Source: Gammaproteobacteria bacterium (GTDB lineage: Bacteria > Pseudomonadota > Gammaproteobacteria > Steroidobacterales > Foliamicaceae). From it: DNA of 45,755 nucleotides. How positions within the stretch are numbered: position 1 is the stretch's first letter; every line of letters begins with the position of its first letter. Below the pieces are notes generated by a model. The model ran no database searches. It worked only from the letters and a program-made list of their open reading frames with translations, and was not told where the DNA came from. Below are positions 26,648 to 35,480 of this stretch, piece by piece. The stretch is from positions 1 to 45,755 of the forward strand of contig JAPPHC010000043.1 of assembly GCA_028821145.1 (NCBI GenBank). Reading direction: 5' to 3'. A program made the position numbers and the translations under genes.

Positions 26648-27131
26648 CCGTCTTGTACGTGAACTGGGCGCCCTTTTGCTGGACCGGGGCGAGACGCTGG
26701 CGCTGGCCGAGTCCTGCACGGGCGGCTGGGTGGGGCAGGCGATCACCGGGCTTCCGGGAAGTTCGGGCTGGTTCGACGCCGGGTTCGTGACGTATTCCAA
26801 CGACGCCAAAAAGCGCCTGCTGGGAGTCAGCCCGCAAACACTGGACGAGTTCGGCGCCGTCAGCGCCGAAACGGCGGTGGAAATGGCTGCCGGCGCGCTT
26901 GAGCGCGGACGGACGGACTGGAGCCTGGCGGTGACCGGCATTGCCGGGCCCACCGGCGGCACGGCGACGCGCCCGACAGGCACGGTGCTTTTCGCCTGGG
27001 CGGGCCGCAAGGGGCTTCGGGAGGCGGAAGCCATGCGCTTTGACGGCGACCGCCGCGCCGTGCGGATGCAATCGGTGGCGCATGCGCTGGAAGGACTGCT
27101 GAAACGCGTCGGCGGGACTGCCGGAGACTGA
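26628..27131 (+). CDS. pncC: Nicotinamide-nucleotide amidohydrolase PncC (CinA C-terminal type)
   Basis: A stand-alone CinA C-terminal domain of 167 residues with AESCTGGW (Ser29) and [11 protein letters not shown] (Lys61), the conserved catalytic region, and GIAGPTGGT. It deamidates NMN to NaMN, recycling the by-product of NAD-dependent DNA ligase. GGGGGAG lies before the ATG at 26628, inside the end of mutS. The pncC-recA order is conserved in gammaproteobacteria and links DNA ligation by-product recycling with recombination genes. Confidence 0.93.
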   Translation: MTEREISRLVRELGALLLDRGETLALAESCTGGWVGQAITGLPGSSGWFDAGFVTYSNDAKKRLLGVSPQTLDEFGAVSAETAVEMAAGALERGRTDWSLAVTGIAGPTGGTATRPTGTVLFAWAGRKGLREAEAMRFDGDRRAVRMQSVAHALEGLLKRVGGTAGD

Positions 27132-27267
27132 TGCGAAAGGCCTTTTTTCGACGGTTTCGGGCGCGTCTGCCAATAACCTGCTCAACCCGGAGAATTGCCG
27201 CCGTGCAATTCGCCGCGGCTATGGAATAATCTCGGTACCGGGACCTGAACGGGAGCACTTGAGCACC
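27132..27267 (+). promoter_or_regulatory. recA upstream region
   Basis: This 136 bp gap must contain the recA promoter. AATAAT at 27225-27230 (five of six to a -10) and TTGCCG at 27195-27200 are the best elements but do not pair at a normal spacing. No E. coli-type (CTGT-N8-ACAG), Bacillus-type or alphaproteobacterial LexA box is visible. AAAGGCCTTT (27136-27145) followed by Ts after pncC is a weak palindrome, not a convincing terminator. Confidence 0.4.
27192..27211. promoter_or_regulatory. 7 bp inverted repeat in the recA promoter region
   Basis: GAATTGC-N6-GCAATTC is a perfect 20 bp dyad about 57-76 bp upstream of the recA ATG, over the expected -35 region. Its size and place fit a repressor operator, perhaps a divergent LexA site, or an activator site. 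The proposal rests on symmetry and position only. Confidence 0.45.
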
Positions 27268-28296
27268 ATGAACGACAATCGCAAGCGGGCGCTGGCGGCG
27301 GCGCTTTCGCAGATCGAAAAACAGTATGGCAAGGGCTCCGTAATGCGCCTGGGCGGCGAGGGCGCCGTGCACGATGTGGAAGCCGTTTCCACCGGCAGCC
27401 TGGCGCTGGACCTGGCCCTGGGGATCGGCGGGCTGCCGCGCGGCCGGGTGGTGGAGATCTTCGGTCCCGAGGCTTCCGGGAAAACCACGCTTACGCTCAG
27501 CGTGGTCGCGCAATGCCAGAAGGCGGGCGGCACGGCCGCGTTCGTGGACGCCGAACATGCGCTGGATCCGATATACGCGGGGCGCCTGGGCATCAACGTG
27601 GACGACCTGCTGGTCTCGCAGCCCGACACGGGAGAGCAGGCCCTGGAGATCACCGACATGCTGGTGCGCTCCGGCGCGGTGGACGTGGTGGTGGTCGATT
27701 CGGTCGCCGCGCTTACCCCCAAGGCCGAGATCGAGGGCGAAATGGGCGACACCCACGTGGGGCTGCAAGCCCGGCTGATGTCGCAGGCCCTGCGCAAGCT
27801 GACCGGCAACATCAAGCGCTCCAACACCATCGTGATCTTCATCAACCAGTTGCGGATGAAGATCGGCGTGATGTTCGGCAACCCGGAGACCACCACCGGC
27901 GGCAACGCACTCAAGTTCTACTCCTCGGTGCGGCTGGATATCCGCCGAATCGGGGCCATCAAGCAGGGCGACGAGGTGATCGGCAACCGCACCCGCGTGA
28001 AGGTCGTGAAGAACAAGCTGGCGCCGCCGTTCAAGATGGCCGAATTCGACATTCTTTTCACCGGCAACCAATACGGCGTCTCGAAAGCCGGCGAACTCAT
28101 CGACCTCGGGCTGTCGAAGAACCTGATCGTGAAATCGGGCGCCTGGTACAGCTACAAGGACGGGCATATCGGCCAGGGCAAGGAAAAGGCGCGCAGCTAC
28201 CTGCACGAAAATCCCGACGTGGCCGAGGAACTGGAAGCGCAGATCCGGGGCGCCGACAAAACAGCGGAGGAACCGGTAGAGGCCGCGAGTGCCTGA
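27268..28296 (+). CDS. recA: Recombinase RecA
   Basis: RecA forms the ATP-dependent strand-exchange filament and the SOS co-protease. The 342-residue protein has Walker [10 protein letters not shown] (66-74), [18 protein letters not shown] with loop L1, and [22 protein letters not shown] with loop L2, all standard. The ATG at 27268 gives [13 protein letters not shown], the usual family start; a TTG at 27259 in frame is also possible, and CGGGAG lies 13 bp upstream of the ATG and only 4 bp upstream of that TTG. recX overlaps the end by 8 bp. Confidence 0.98.
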   Translation: MNDNRKRALAAALSQIEKQYGKGSVMRLGGEGAVHDVEAVSTGSLALDLALGIGGLPRGRVVEIFGPEASGKTTLTLSVVAQCQKAGGTAAFVDAEHALDPIYAGRLGINVDDLLVSQPDTGEQALEITDMLVRSGAVDVVVVDSVAALTPKAEIEGEMGDTHVGLQARLMSQALRKLTGNIKRSNTIVIFINQLRMKIGVMFGNPETTTGGNALKFYSSVRLDIRRIGAIKQGDEVIGNRTRVKVVKNKLAPPFKMAEFDILFTGNQYGVSKAGELIDLGLSKNLIVKSGAWYSYKDGHIGQGKEKARSYLHENPDVAEELEAQIRGADKTAEEPVEAASA

Positions 28297-28753
28297 ACGT
28301 ACGGCCGGCTCCGGCGGCCTGCTGGATACCGCGCTGCGTCTGTTGGCCAGACGCGAGCATTCATTGCGGGAATTGCACACCAAATTGAAATTGCGGGGCC
28401 ACCAGGCCGCGGCAATCGAGGCCGTACTGGAAGAACTGGCGGCGCGCGGGCTGGTCAGCGATGAGCGTTTCGCGGAGGCTTTCCTCCGTTCCCGCCTGGA
28501 GCGCGGACAGGGTCCTCTCAAGATTCGTGCCCAACTGAAGGAGCGCGGCGTGGCCCCCGGGCTGATCGACGCCGCCCTCGGGGAGACGGAAATCGACTGG
28601 GACCGGCGCGCTGCGGCGGCACGCAGCCGACGGTTCGGCAAGTCGCCGCCGGCCGACCGGAACGAAATGGCCCGCCAGGCCCGGTTTCTGCGCGGACGCG
28701 GATATTCCGAGGGACAGGTAGCGCGGGCCGTCCTGGGAGAATCCAGGTCGTGA
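28289..28753 (+). CDS. recX: RecA regulatory protein RecX
   Basis: RecX caps or disrupts RecA filaments. The 154-residue helical protein has the RecX repeat pattern: [19 protein letters not shown], then a module with [20 protein letters not shown] and [16 protein letters not shown], and a last one ending [17 protein letters not shown]. The start is GTG 28289, which overlaps the recA stop by 8 bp, so synthesis is probably coupled to recA. Its own stop overlaps alaS by GTGA. Confidence 0.93.
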   Translation: MPERTAGSGGLLDTALRLLARREHSLRELHTKLKLRGHQAAAIEAVLEELAARGLVSDERFAEAFLRSRLERGQGPLKIRAQLKERGVAPGLIDAALGETEIDWDRRAAAARSRRFGKSPPADRNEMARQARFLRGRGYSEGQVARAVLGESRS

Positions 28754-31383
28754 AGACAGCCGAAATCCGCACCGCGTTCGTGGAGTTCTTCGAACGGCAT
28801 GACCATCGGCATCTGCCCGGCTCGCCGCTGGTTCCGAGCAACGACCCCACGCTTCTGTTCACCAACTCCGGGATGGTGCAGTTCAAGGACATCTTCCTCG
28901 GCCGCGAGCAGCCACCGCACCCGAGGGCCGTGACCGTGCAGCGCTGCCTGAGGGCCGGGGGCAAGCACAACGACCTGGAAAATGTCGGTTACACCTCTCG
29001 CCACCACACTTTCTTCGAGATGCTGGGCAATTTCAGCTTCGGCGACTACTTCAAGCGGGAGGCCGTCCGCCTGGCCTGGGAATTCGTCACCGGGGACCTG
29101 GGCCTGCCGCCCGGGAAGCTTCTCGTCACCATCTACGAGGACGATGACGAGGCGGCCCGCTGCTGGCGCGAGGAGGCCGGGATCGATGACTCGCGGATCA
29201 TTCGGCTGGGCGGTTCCGGCAACTTCTGGTCGATGGGCGACACCGGTCCCTGCGGCCCCTGCTCGGAGATCTTCTACGACCACGGCCCCGACGTGGCCGG
29301 CGGCCCGCCGGGGAGCGCGGAGGAGGAAGGCGACCGCTTCGTGGAGATCTGGAACCTCGTGTTCATGCAGTACGACCGCGATGCCGAAGGCCGTCTCACG
29401 GACCTGCCGAAGCCCTCGGTCGATACCGGCATGGGACTGGAGCGCACCGCCGCCGTGTTGCAGGGCGTCAGCAGCAATTACGAAATCGACCTGTTCCGCG
29501 ACCTCATCGCCGCGGCCGGCGAAATCACGGGCACGGATGATCATGGATCCAATGCGCTGAAGGTCATCGCCGATCATGCGCGCGCCGCGGCCTTTCTCGT
29601 GGGTGACGGCGTTTTTCCGTCCAACGAGGGACGCGGTTACGTGCTGCGCCGCATCATTCGGCGCGCGCTGCGCCACGGCCACGATCTGGGCGTCAACGAT
29701 GCCTTCCTTTACCGGATGCTGGGGCCCATTGAAGAGGCGATGGGCGCGGCCTTTCCGGAACTGGCGGAATCGCGCGAGCTGGCCGAGCGGGTACTGCGTT
29801 CCGAGGAAGAGCGGTTCGCGGCGACCCTGGAACAGGGCATGCGCTACCTGAACCGGACTCTGGAGGACGTGCGCGACGGGGTGATTCCGGGCGAAAAGGC
29901 CTTCGTCCTGTACGACACCTATGGTTTTCCCGTGGACCTCACCGCCGATATCGCGCGCGGCCGCGGCCTCTCCGTGGACATGCCCGGTTACGATGCCGCG
30001 ATGGCCGAACAGCGCGAGAGATCCCGCGTGAAGCACAAGGCGGATGCAGGGGAGGCGGCGGTTGACCGTCGAGCTTCAAAGCCTTCCGCGATTCCCGCTC
30101 CTGCCAGTGAATTCACGGGTTATGAACATCTTGAGGACAGTGGGCGCGTGATCGCAATCCACGTGGGCGACGAGGCGGCAGAGCAGGCGAAGAAGGGCAA
30201 GACCGCCGAAGTGGTGCTGGACCGCACGCCGTTTTATGCCGAAAGCGGCGGGCAGGTGGGCGACACGGGAGTACTGGCCGGGCAGGGACTGCGCTTCGAG
30301 GTCCAGGACACGCAGCAGACATCGGCGGGGCGCGCGCACATCGGCGTGGTTGCCGAGGGGAAGCTGAGCGTGGGCGACGAGGTGACCGCCACGGTGGACG
30401 CCGGGCGCCGCCGGGACATCGTTCTGAACCATTCGGCCACGCACCTGATGAACGCGGCGCTGCGCAGGGTGCTGGGCAAGCACGTGGCGCAGAAGGGCTC
30501 CCTGGTGGCGCCGGACCGCCTGCGGTTCGATTTCTCGCATTTCGAAGCGGTGTCGCCGGAAGACCTGGAGCGCATCGAGGACGAAGTCAACGAGCAGATT
30601 CGCGCCAACGAGCCCGCCGTCACTACCGAAATGCCGATGGATGAGGCGATCGAGGCCGGCGCGCTGTCGATGGCCGGCGAAGACTATGCGGAGCAGGTCC
30701 GGGTGCTGAAGCTGGGCGATTACTCGATGGAACTGTGTGGCGGCACGCATGTGGGCCGGACCGGGGACATCGGGCTGTTCGCCATCGTGTCGGAGTCCTC
30801 CGTTGCCGCCGGCGTGCGCCGTATCGAGGCGCTCACCGGCGCCGGGGCTTTCGAGTGGGTGCGGAACCTGCGCCACCGAATGGGCCGGCTCGCCGGATTG
30901 CTCAAGGGCGGCGCCGACGATTCGGAAGAAAAACTGAAGGCGCTGATGAAACGCGCCAGGGAACTCGAGAAGAACCTCGCGCAAGCGCGCGCGCGCCTGG
31001 CCGAGGGGGGTGGTTCGGGGACTGTGCCCGTCACGCAAGTCGCGGGAATAAACCTGATCGCCATGCAACTCGATGGCGACGCCGATATGGACACGATGCG
31101 CGGCGCGGTCGACCGCTACCGGGAACGATACGAGCCGGCGGTGGTGCTTCTTGGCGCGCGCGATGGCGGCAAGGCGCGGATCGTCGCCGGCGTGAGCAGG
31201 GACATTCGCGAAAGTGTGCCGGCGCGCGATCTGGCGCGGGTAGTCGCGGAACAATTGGGCGGCAAGGGAGGCGGGCGGGCCGACTTTGCGCAAGGCGGCG
31301 GGCCCGACGGAAAGGAACTTGAGCGGGCGCTTGAAGGCGTGCCGGACTGGCTGGCGGAGCGCCTCGGGGAAACCTCCAGCTAA
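28750..31383 (+). CDS. alaS: Alanyl-tRNA synthetase
   Basis: AlaRS charges tRNA-Ala and edits misactivated serine and glycine. The 877-residue protein has the class II catalytic core (NSGMVQFKD, RAGGKHNDLENVG, GRGYVLRRIIRRA), the editing domain with zinc ligands HSATH (561-565) and CGGTH (Cys663, His667), a coiled coil at about 720-755 and the C-Ala domain with GGKGGGRADFAQGGG. The start is GTG 28750 overlapping recX. The recA-recX-alaS order is as in E. coli. Confidence 0.97.
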   Translation: MKTAEIRTAFVEFFERHDHRHLPGSPLVPSNDPTLLFTNSGMVQFKDIFLGREQPPHPRAVTVQRCLRAGGKHNDLENVGYTSRHHTFFEMLGNFSFGDYFKREAVRLAWEFVTGDLGLPPGKLLVTIYEDDDEAARCWREEAGIDDSRIIRLGGSGNFWSMGDTGPCGPCSEIFYDHGPDVAGGPPGSAEEEGDRFVEIWNLVFMQYDRDAEGRLTDLPKPSVDTGMGLERTAAVLQGVSSNYEIDLFRDLIAAAGEITGTDDHGSNALKVIADHARAAAFLVGDGVFPSNEGRGYVLRRIIRRALRHGHDLGVNDAFLYRMLGPIEEAMGAAFPELAESRELAERVLRSEEERFAATLEQGMRYLNRTLEDVRDGVIPGEKAFVLYDTYGFPVDLTADIARGRGLSVDMPGYDAAMAEQRERSRVKHKADAGEAAVDRRASKPSAIPAPASEFTGYEHLEDSGRVIAIHVGDEAAEQAKKGKTAEVVLDRTPFYAESGGQVGDTGVLAGQGLRFEVQDTQQTSAGRAHIGVVAEGKLSVGDEVTATVDAGRRRDIVLNHSATHLMNAALRRVLGKHVAQKGSLVAPDRLRFDFSHFEAVSPEDLERIEDEVNEQIRANEPAVTTEMPMDEAIEAGALSMAGEDYAEQVRVLKLGDYSMELCGGTHVGRTGDIGLFAIVSESSVAAGVRRIEALTGAGAFEWVRNLRHRMGRLAGLLKGGADDSEEKLKALMKRARELEKNLAQARARLAEGGGSGTVPVTQVAGINLIAMQLDGDADMDTMRGAVDRYRERYEPAVVLLGARDGGKARIVAGVSRDIRESVPARDLARVVAEQLGGKGGGRADFAQGGGPDGKELERALEGVPDWLAERLGETSS

Positions 31384-31438
31384 CGATTGCCGGCCCTCCG
31401 CCAATACAATTGGGCTGTTTCGGCCCGGATTGAATGAC

Positions 31439-32581
31439 ATGAGCCTGCTGCGGGATCAACCCAGTTTCACGCTGGGCGTAGAGGAGGAATATCTCCTGGT
31501 GGACGCGGAAACACTTGAGTTGGCGGTGGACCCGCCGGCCGGATTCATGCCCGCCTGCCAGGAACAGGTCACCGGGCAGGTCGTCAACGAACTCATGCGG
31601 GCGCAGGTGGAGACCGCAACCAAGGTCTGCGCCGACGTGGCCGAGGTGCGCCGGGAACTGACCCGGCAACGGCGCGAGATCAACGCGGTGGCCGAGCAGT
31701 TCGGGATGCGGATCATCGCCGCTTCCACGCATCCGTCGGCTCTGTGGCGCGACCAGAAGCAGACCCCGTCGCAGCGCTATGTGACCCTGCAGGAGGAAAT
31801 GCAGGCTACCGCCAGGCGCATGCTGATTTGCGGCATGCACGTACACGTGGGCATCGAGGACAAGGACCTGCGCGTGGACCTGATGAACCAGTTCCGCTAT
31901 TTCCTGCCGCATTTGCTTGCTCTCAGCAGTTCATCGCCGTTCTGGGAGGGTGACGATACCGGCCTGAGCAGCTTTCGGCTGACCATCTTCTCCGGTTTGC
32001 CGCGTACCGGCCTTCCGGAAGAGTTCAACGGCTGGAGTGATTACGAGCGCCACATCGAGACCCTGGTTCAGGCCAATGTCATCGAGGATTCATCGATGAT
32101 CTGGTGGGACGTGCGGCCCAGCGCACGCTTTCCTACTGTGGAGACCCGCATTTTCGACCTCTGTACTTTCGTGGAGGACACGGTGTGCTTGACGGCCTTC
32201 ACCGTCTGCCTGATCCGCATGCTGTGGCGCCTGCGGGTCAGCAACAGCCGCTGGCGCAGCTACAACCTGCTGCTCCTGGAGGAAAACCGCTGGCGGGCGA
32301 TGCGTTACGGGCCCACCGACAGCCTGCTCGACTTCGGCAAGGGCACGATGGTGCCGTTTTCCGACTTGCTGGACGAGTTGATCACGATGATTCGCCACGA
32401 CGCGGAATTCTTTGATTGCAAAAAGGAAATCGAACACGCGCGCACGATTCTCGAGCGCGGCACCAGCGCCAGCCTGCAACTGGCCGCTTATCGCCGGGCC
32501 CTGGATGAAGGCGCCAGCGAACAGGAAGCACTGCGCGAGGTCGTGCGCTTCCTGGTCGAGGCCACCATGGATGGCTGCTGA
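31439..32581 (+). CDS. YbdK-family carboxylate-amine ligase (GCS2)
   Basis: The 380-residue protein belongs to the glutamate-cysteine ligase type 2 family: TLGVEEEYLLVD (11-22), ASTHPSALW and GMHVHVG (132-138) are the ATP- and metal-binding signatures. E. coli YbdK has weak gamma-glutamylcysteine ligase activity, and the natural substrates of the family are mostly unknown. The ATG at 31439 is preferred over an upstream reading that overlaps alaS. The end overlaps dusA by 11 bp. A role in glutathione synthesis is possible if the genome lacks another gshA. Confidence 0.9.
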   Translation: MSLLRDQPSFTLGVEEEYLLVDAETLELAVDPPAGFMPACQEQVTGQVVNELMRAQVETATKVCADVAEVRRELTRQRREINAVAEQFGMRIIAASTHPSALWRDQKQTPSQRYVTLQEEMQATARRMLICGMHVHVGIEDKDLRVDLMNQFRYFLPHLLALSSSSPFWEGDDTGLSSFRLTIFSGLPRTGLPEEFNGWSDYERHIETLVQANVIEDSSMIWWDVRPSARFPTVETRIFDLCTFVEDTVCLTAFTVCLIRMLWRLRVSNSRWRSYNLLLLEENRWRAMRYGPTDSLLDFGKGTMVPFSDLLDELITMIRHDAEFFDCKKEIEHARTILERGTSASLQLAAYRRALDEGASEQEALREVVRFLVEATMDGC

Positions 32582-33560
32582 TTCGTCGTTGTTTCCCGCC
32601 GCCTGCCCGGTTTCGGTGGCGCCCATGATGCAGCGCACCGACCGGCACTGCCGCTACTTTCACCGGCTGCTCGCGCCGGAGGCCGGTTTGTACACGGAAA
32701 TGGTCCATGCGCAGGCCGTCATCCACTCCACCGACGGTCGCTTCCTCAGGCATCATCCCGCCGAGCGGCCACTTGCACTGCAACTTGGAGGCAGCGAACC
32801 CGAAACGCTGGCCGAAGCGACGGCGCTTGGCACGCAAGCGGGATTCGACGAGATCAACCTGAACGTGGGCTGCCCCAGTTCCCGCGTCAAGGCCGGCCGT
32901 TTCGGCGCCTGCCTGATGCATGAACCGGAACGAGTGGCCGATTGCGTACGCGCGATGCGCAAAGGCGCCGCCGGCCGGCCCGTTACGGTAAAGACCCGCA
33001 TCGGGACCAATCATCGGCAGGAGTTCTCGCACCTTTTGGCGTTTGCGCGGGCAATGCAGGAAGCGGGGGTCGCGGCGCTGATCGTGCACGCCCGCATCGC
33101 CGTGCTCGAGGGGCTGTCACCCAAAGAGAACCGCAATGTGCCGCCCCTGCGCTACGAGTTCGTTTACCGGCTGAAGCAGGCCATGCCGGACCTGCCCATC
33201 GTCATCAACGGCGGCGTATGCGCCAACAGCGAGATTGAATCGCACCTGCAATGCGTCGACGGCGTGATGCTGGGCCGCGCCGCCTATTCCAATCCCTGGC
33301 TTCTCACCGCGTTGCCCGGCGCGTCGCGGCAGCGTCGGACCCGCGTCCAGGTGGTTGAGGCGATGGTGGAATACGCGCGGCAAAGAGACCAGCGTGGAGT
33401 ACGACTTGGTGCAATCACGCGGCACATGGCGGGCCTGTATTCGGGCAAACCCGGCGCCGGCGACTGGCGGCGGGCACTGGCGCGGCATGCGCCGGCGCCC
33501 GCGAGCGAAGCACGCGTACTGCTCGACTGCGTTCCGGATCGTTTGCGCTACGCTGCCTGA
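32571..33560 (+). CDS. dusA: tRNA-dihydrouridine synthase DusA
   Basis: DusA reduces uridines 20 and 20a of the tRNA D-loop with FMN and NADPH. The 329-residue protein has the DusA start SVAPMMQRTDRHCRYFHR, NLNVGCPSSRV with active-site Cys101, and VIVHAR-like and INGGV FMN-binding strands (LIVHARIAVLEGLSP, IVINGGVCANSE). The LSPKENR stretch separates DusA from DusB/DusC. The ATG at 32571 overlaps the ligase gene; it gives 17 residues before VAPMM, as in E. coli. A hairpin follows the stop. Confidence 0.94.
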   Translation: MAADSSLFPAACPVSVAPMMQRTDRHCRYFHRLLAPEAGLYTEMVHAQAVIHSTDGRFLRHHPAERPLALQLGGSEPETLAEATALGTQAGFDEINLNVGCPSSRVKAGRFGACLMHEPERVADCVRAMRKGAAGRPVTVKTRIGTNHRQEFSHLLAFARAMQEAGVAALIVHARIAVLEGLSPKENRNVPPLRYEFVYRLKQAMPDLPIVINGGVCANSEIESHLQCVDGVMLGRAAYSNPWLLTALPGASRQRRTRVQVVEAMVEYARQRDQRGVRLGAITRHMAGLYSGKPGAGDWRRALARHAPAPASEARVLLDCVPDRLRYAA

Positions 33561-33583
33561 GGCGGCGGGTAGGGCGTGGCGTC

Positions 33584-33602
33584 GCGAGGGTCATGCCCTC
33601 GC
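33584..33602. terminator. Candidate bidirectional terminator hairpin, dusA / pckG
   Basis: GCGAGGG-TCATG-CCCTCGC is a perfect 7 bp stem with a 5 nt loop in the 49 bp between the convergent stops of dusA and pckG. No T-tract follows on either side, so intrinsic termination would be weak. Confidence 0.45.
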
Positions 33603-33609
33603 TCGCGGA

Positions 33610-35352
33610 TCAGCCCAGGGCGGCGGCCACGCGGTCGCGTTCGGCGTAGAGTTCGGCGGGCACGCGGTCGCCGTATTGGGCGAGGTAATCGGCGATTTTC
33701 CGCATTTCCTCGCGCCAGCCTTCCGTATCCACGTCGAGCAGACCGTCCATGGCTTCGGGAGCGATATCGAGCCCCTGTAGATTGAGGTCCTCGCGCCGCG
33801 GCAGATTGCCCACCGGGGTCTCGCGCGCGTCGGCCCGTCCCTTGCGCCGGTCGAGAATCCACTGGAGCACACGCAGGTTCTCGCCGAATCCGGGCCAGAG
33901 GTACTCGCCCGCCTCGTCCTGCCGGAACCAGTTGACGTGATAGATCCCCGGCAGCCTGTCGCTGCGGCCGTTGAAACTCAGCCAGTGCTTCCAGTAGTCG
34001 GCGAAGTTGTAGCCGCAAAACGGTTTCATGGCCATCGGGTCGCGCCGCAGTCCGTTGTCGGAGTCGCTGGAGGCGGCGGTGGATTCGGAAGCCATGGCGG
34101 CGCCCATCAGCACGCCGTGGCGCCAGTCGCGCGCCTCCATGACCAGCGGCGCCAGCCGCGCCCGGCGCCCGCCGAAGATCAACGCGGACAGGGGCACGCC
34201 CGCCGCGTGTTCGGCCATGGGCGAATAGCTGGGGTTGCATTGCGCCGAGACGGTGAAGCGGGAGTTGGGATGCGCGGCCTTTTCGCCGCTCTTGATCGGT
34301 TCTCCCTTCCAGTTCAGCACCGGGACGCCGAACTTGCGGCCTTCCCACCACGGCTCCTTTTCGCTGCTCAGCCCCACATTGGTGAAGATCGCGTCCCGCT
34401 GGAGCATCTCGAAGGCGTTGTTGTTGGTGTCGCGGTTGGTGCCGGGCACGACGCCGAAGTAGCCGGCTTCCGGGTTGATGGCGCGCATCACGCCGTCGTT
34501 GTCGAGATGCAGCCAGGCGATATCGTCGCCGACGGTCCGGACCTGCCATCCGGGAAATTGCTCCGGCGGGATCAGCATCGCCAGGTTGGTCTTGCCGCAG
34601 GCCGAGGGAAAGGCGGCCGCGACATAATGCTTCTCGCCCGCCGGATTCTCGATCTCCACAATGAGCATGTGCTCCGCCAGCCAGCCTTCCTGGCGCGCCT
34701 GCCAGCTTGCGATGCGCAGAGCGTGGCACTTCTTGCCCAGCAGCGCATTCCCGCCGTAGCCGGAACCGTAGCTTCGGATACTCAGTTCCTCCGGGAAATG
34801 CATGATGTAGCGCCGCTCGGGATCGAGTTCGCCGATCGAGTGCATGCCCTTTACGAATTCGCCCTCGCGCTCGATCCGATCGAGCGCCTGCGCGCCCATG
34901 CGCGTCATCAGGTACATGTTCACCGCGACGTAGGCGCTGTCCGTTACCTCGATCCCGCAACGCGCATACGGCGAACCCAGTGGCCCCATGCAGTACGGAA
35001 TCACGTACATGGTGCGGCCCCGCATGCAGCCCTCGAACAGCCCGTCCAGCAGCCGATGCGCCTCGTCCGGGGCCATCCAGTTGTTGTTGGGGCCTGCGTC
35101 CTCGCGGTCCTCAGTGCAGATGAAGGTGAGGTTCTCCACCCGGGCCACGTCGGAGGGGTCGGAGCGGTGCAGGTAGCAATCCTCGAACTGCCCGTCGTTT
35201 ATGGGAATCAGACCGCCATCGCGCACCAATTGCGCTACGAGCGCATCGTATTCTTCCCGGGAGCCGTCGCACCAGTGGACCCGGTCGGGCCGCGTAAGGC
35301 GAGCAACCTCCTCCACCCACTGACGGGCGCTGGAAGCGGTATTGGGAATCAC
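33610..35352 (-). CDS. pckG: GTP-dependent phosphoenolpyruvate carboxykinase
   Basis: PckG converts oxaloacetate and GTP to PEP and CO2, opening gluconeogenesis. The 580-residue protein has the GTP-type kinase loop FPSACGKTNLAM (248-259) with the reactive Cys252, metal-binding KKCHALRIAS, GDDIAWL, and GTNRDTNNNAFEML, all hallmarks of the GTP and not the ATP enzyme. It is a little shorter than common members (about 600). The longest start is a GTG at 35352 with GGAG touching it; an ATG near it is lacking, so the exact start is uncertain. Divergent from radA. Consistent with growth on acids or lipids. Confidence 0.95.
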   Translation of the reverse strand: MIPNTASSARQWVEEVARLTRPDRVHWCDGSREEYDALVAQLVRDGGLIPINDGQFEDCYLHRSDPSDVARVENLTFICTEDREDAGPNNNWMAPDEAHRLLDGLFEGCMRGRTMYVIPYCMGPLGSPYARCGIEVTDSAYVAVNMYLMTRMGAQALDRIEREGEFVKGMHSIGELDPERRYIMHFPEELSIRSYGSGYGGNALLGKKCHALRIASWQARQEGWLAEHMLIVEIENPAGEKHYVAAAFPSACGKTNLAMLIPPEQFPGWQVRTVGDDIAWLHLDNDGVMRAINPEAGYFGVVPGTNRDTNNNAFEMLQRDAIFTNVGLSSEKEPWWEGRKFGVPVLNWKGEPIKSGEKAAHPNSRFTVSAQCNPSYSPMAEHAAGVPLSALIFGGRRARLAPLVMEARDWRHGVLMGAAMASESTAASSDSDNGLRRDPMAMKPFCGYNFADYWKHWLSFNGRSDRLPGIYHVNWFRQDEAGEYLWPGFGENLRVLQWILDRRKGRADARETPVGNLPRREDLNLQGLDIAPEAMDGLLDVDTEGWREEMRKIADYLAQYGDRVPAELYAERDRVAAALG

Positions 35353-35355
35353 TCC

Positions 35356-35367
35356 GGTTATGTAACC
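35356..35367. promoter_or_regulatory. Small inverted repeat before pckG
   Basis: GGTTA-TG-TAACC lies 4 bp upstream of the pckG start codon in the 128 bp pckG/radA divergent gap. It could be an operator over the translation start or a small mRNA hairpin; a minus-strand TATATT (35396-35391) is a possible -10 upstream of it. The element is short and may be chance. Confidence 0.25.
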
Positions 35368-35480
35368 GTTCGGCGCGTGAAGATCGCAAGAATATACGAT
35401 TTACGCCTCCGGGTGGGCGCCTTTGGCGATAATGGCCGTTCCCGAAGAGAGTCCGACCCCGCCGCGATCGTGCCGAACCA

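Noticed and set aside
27132..27267. Canonical LexA box before recA
   Set aside because: No CTGT-N8-ACAG or other known LexA motif is present; only the unrelated dyad at 27192-27211.
26860..30036. A minus-strand open frame of about 1058 codons across recA-alaS
   Set aside because: Antisense shadow of recA, recX and alaS with low-complexity His/Arg/Gly composition and no motif.
31384..31438. TACAAT at 31405 as a promoter for the YbdK-like gene
   Set aside because: The only -35-like sequence (TTGCCG) is 12 bp away, which is too close.
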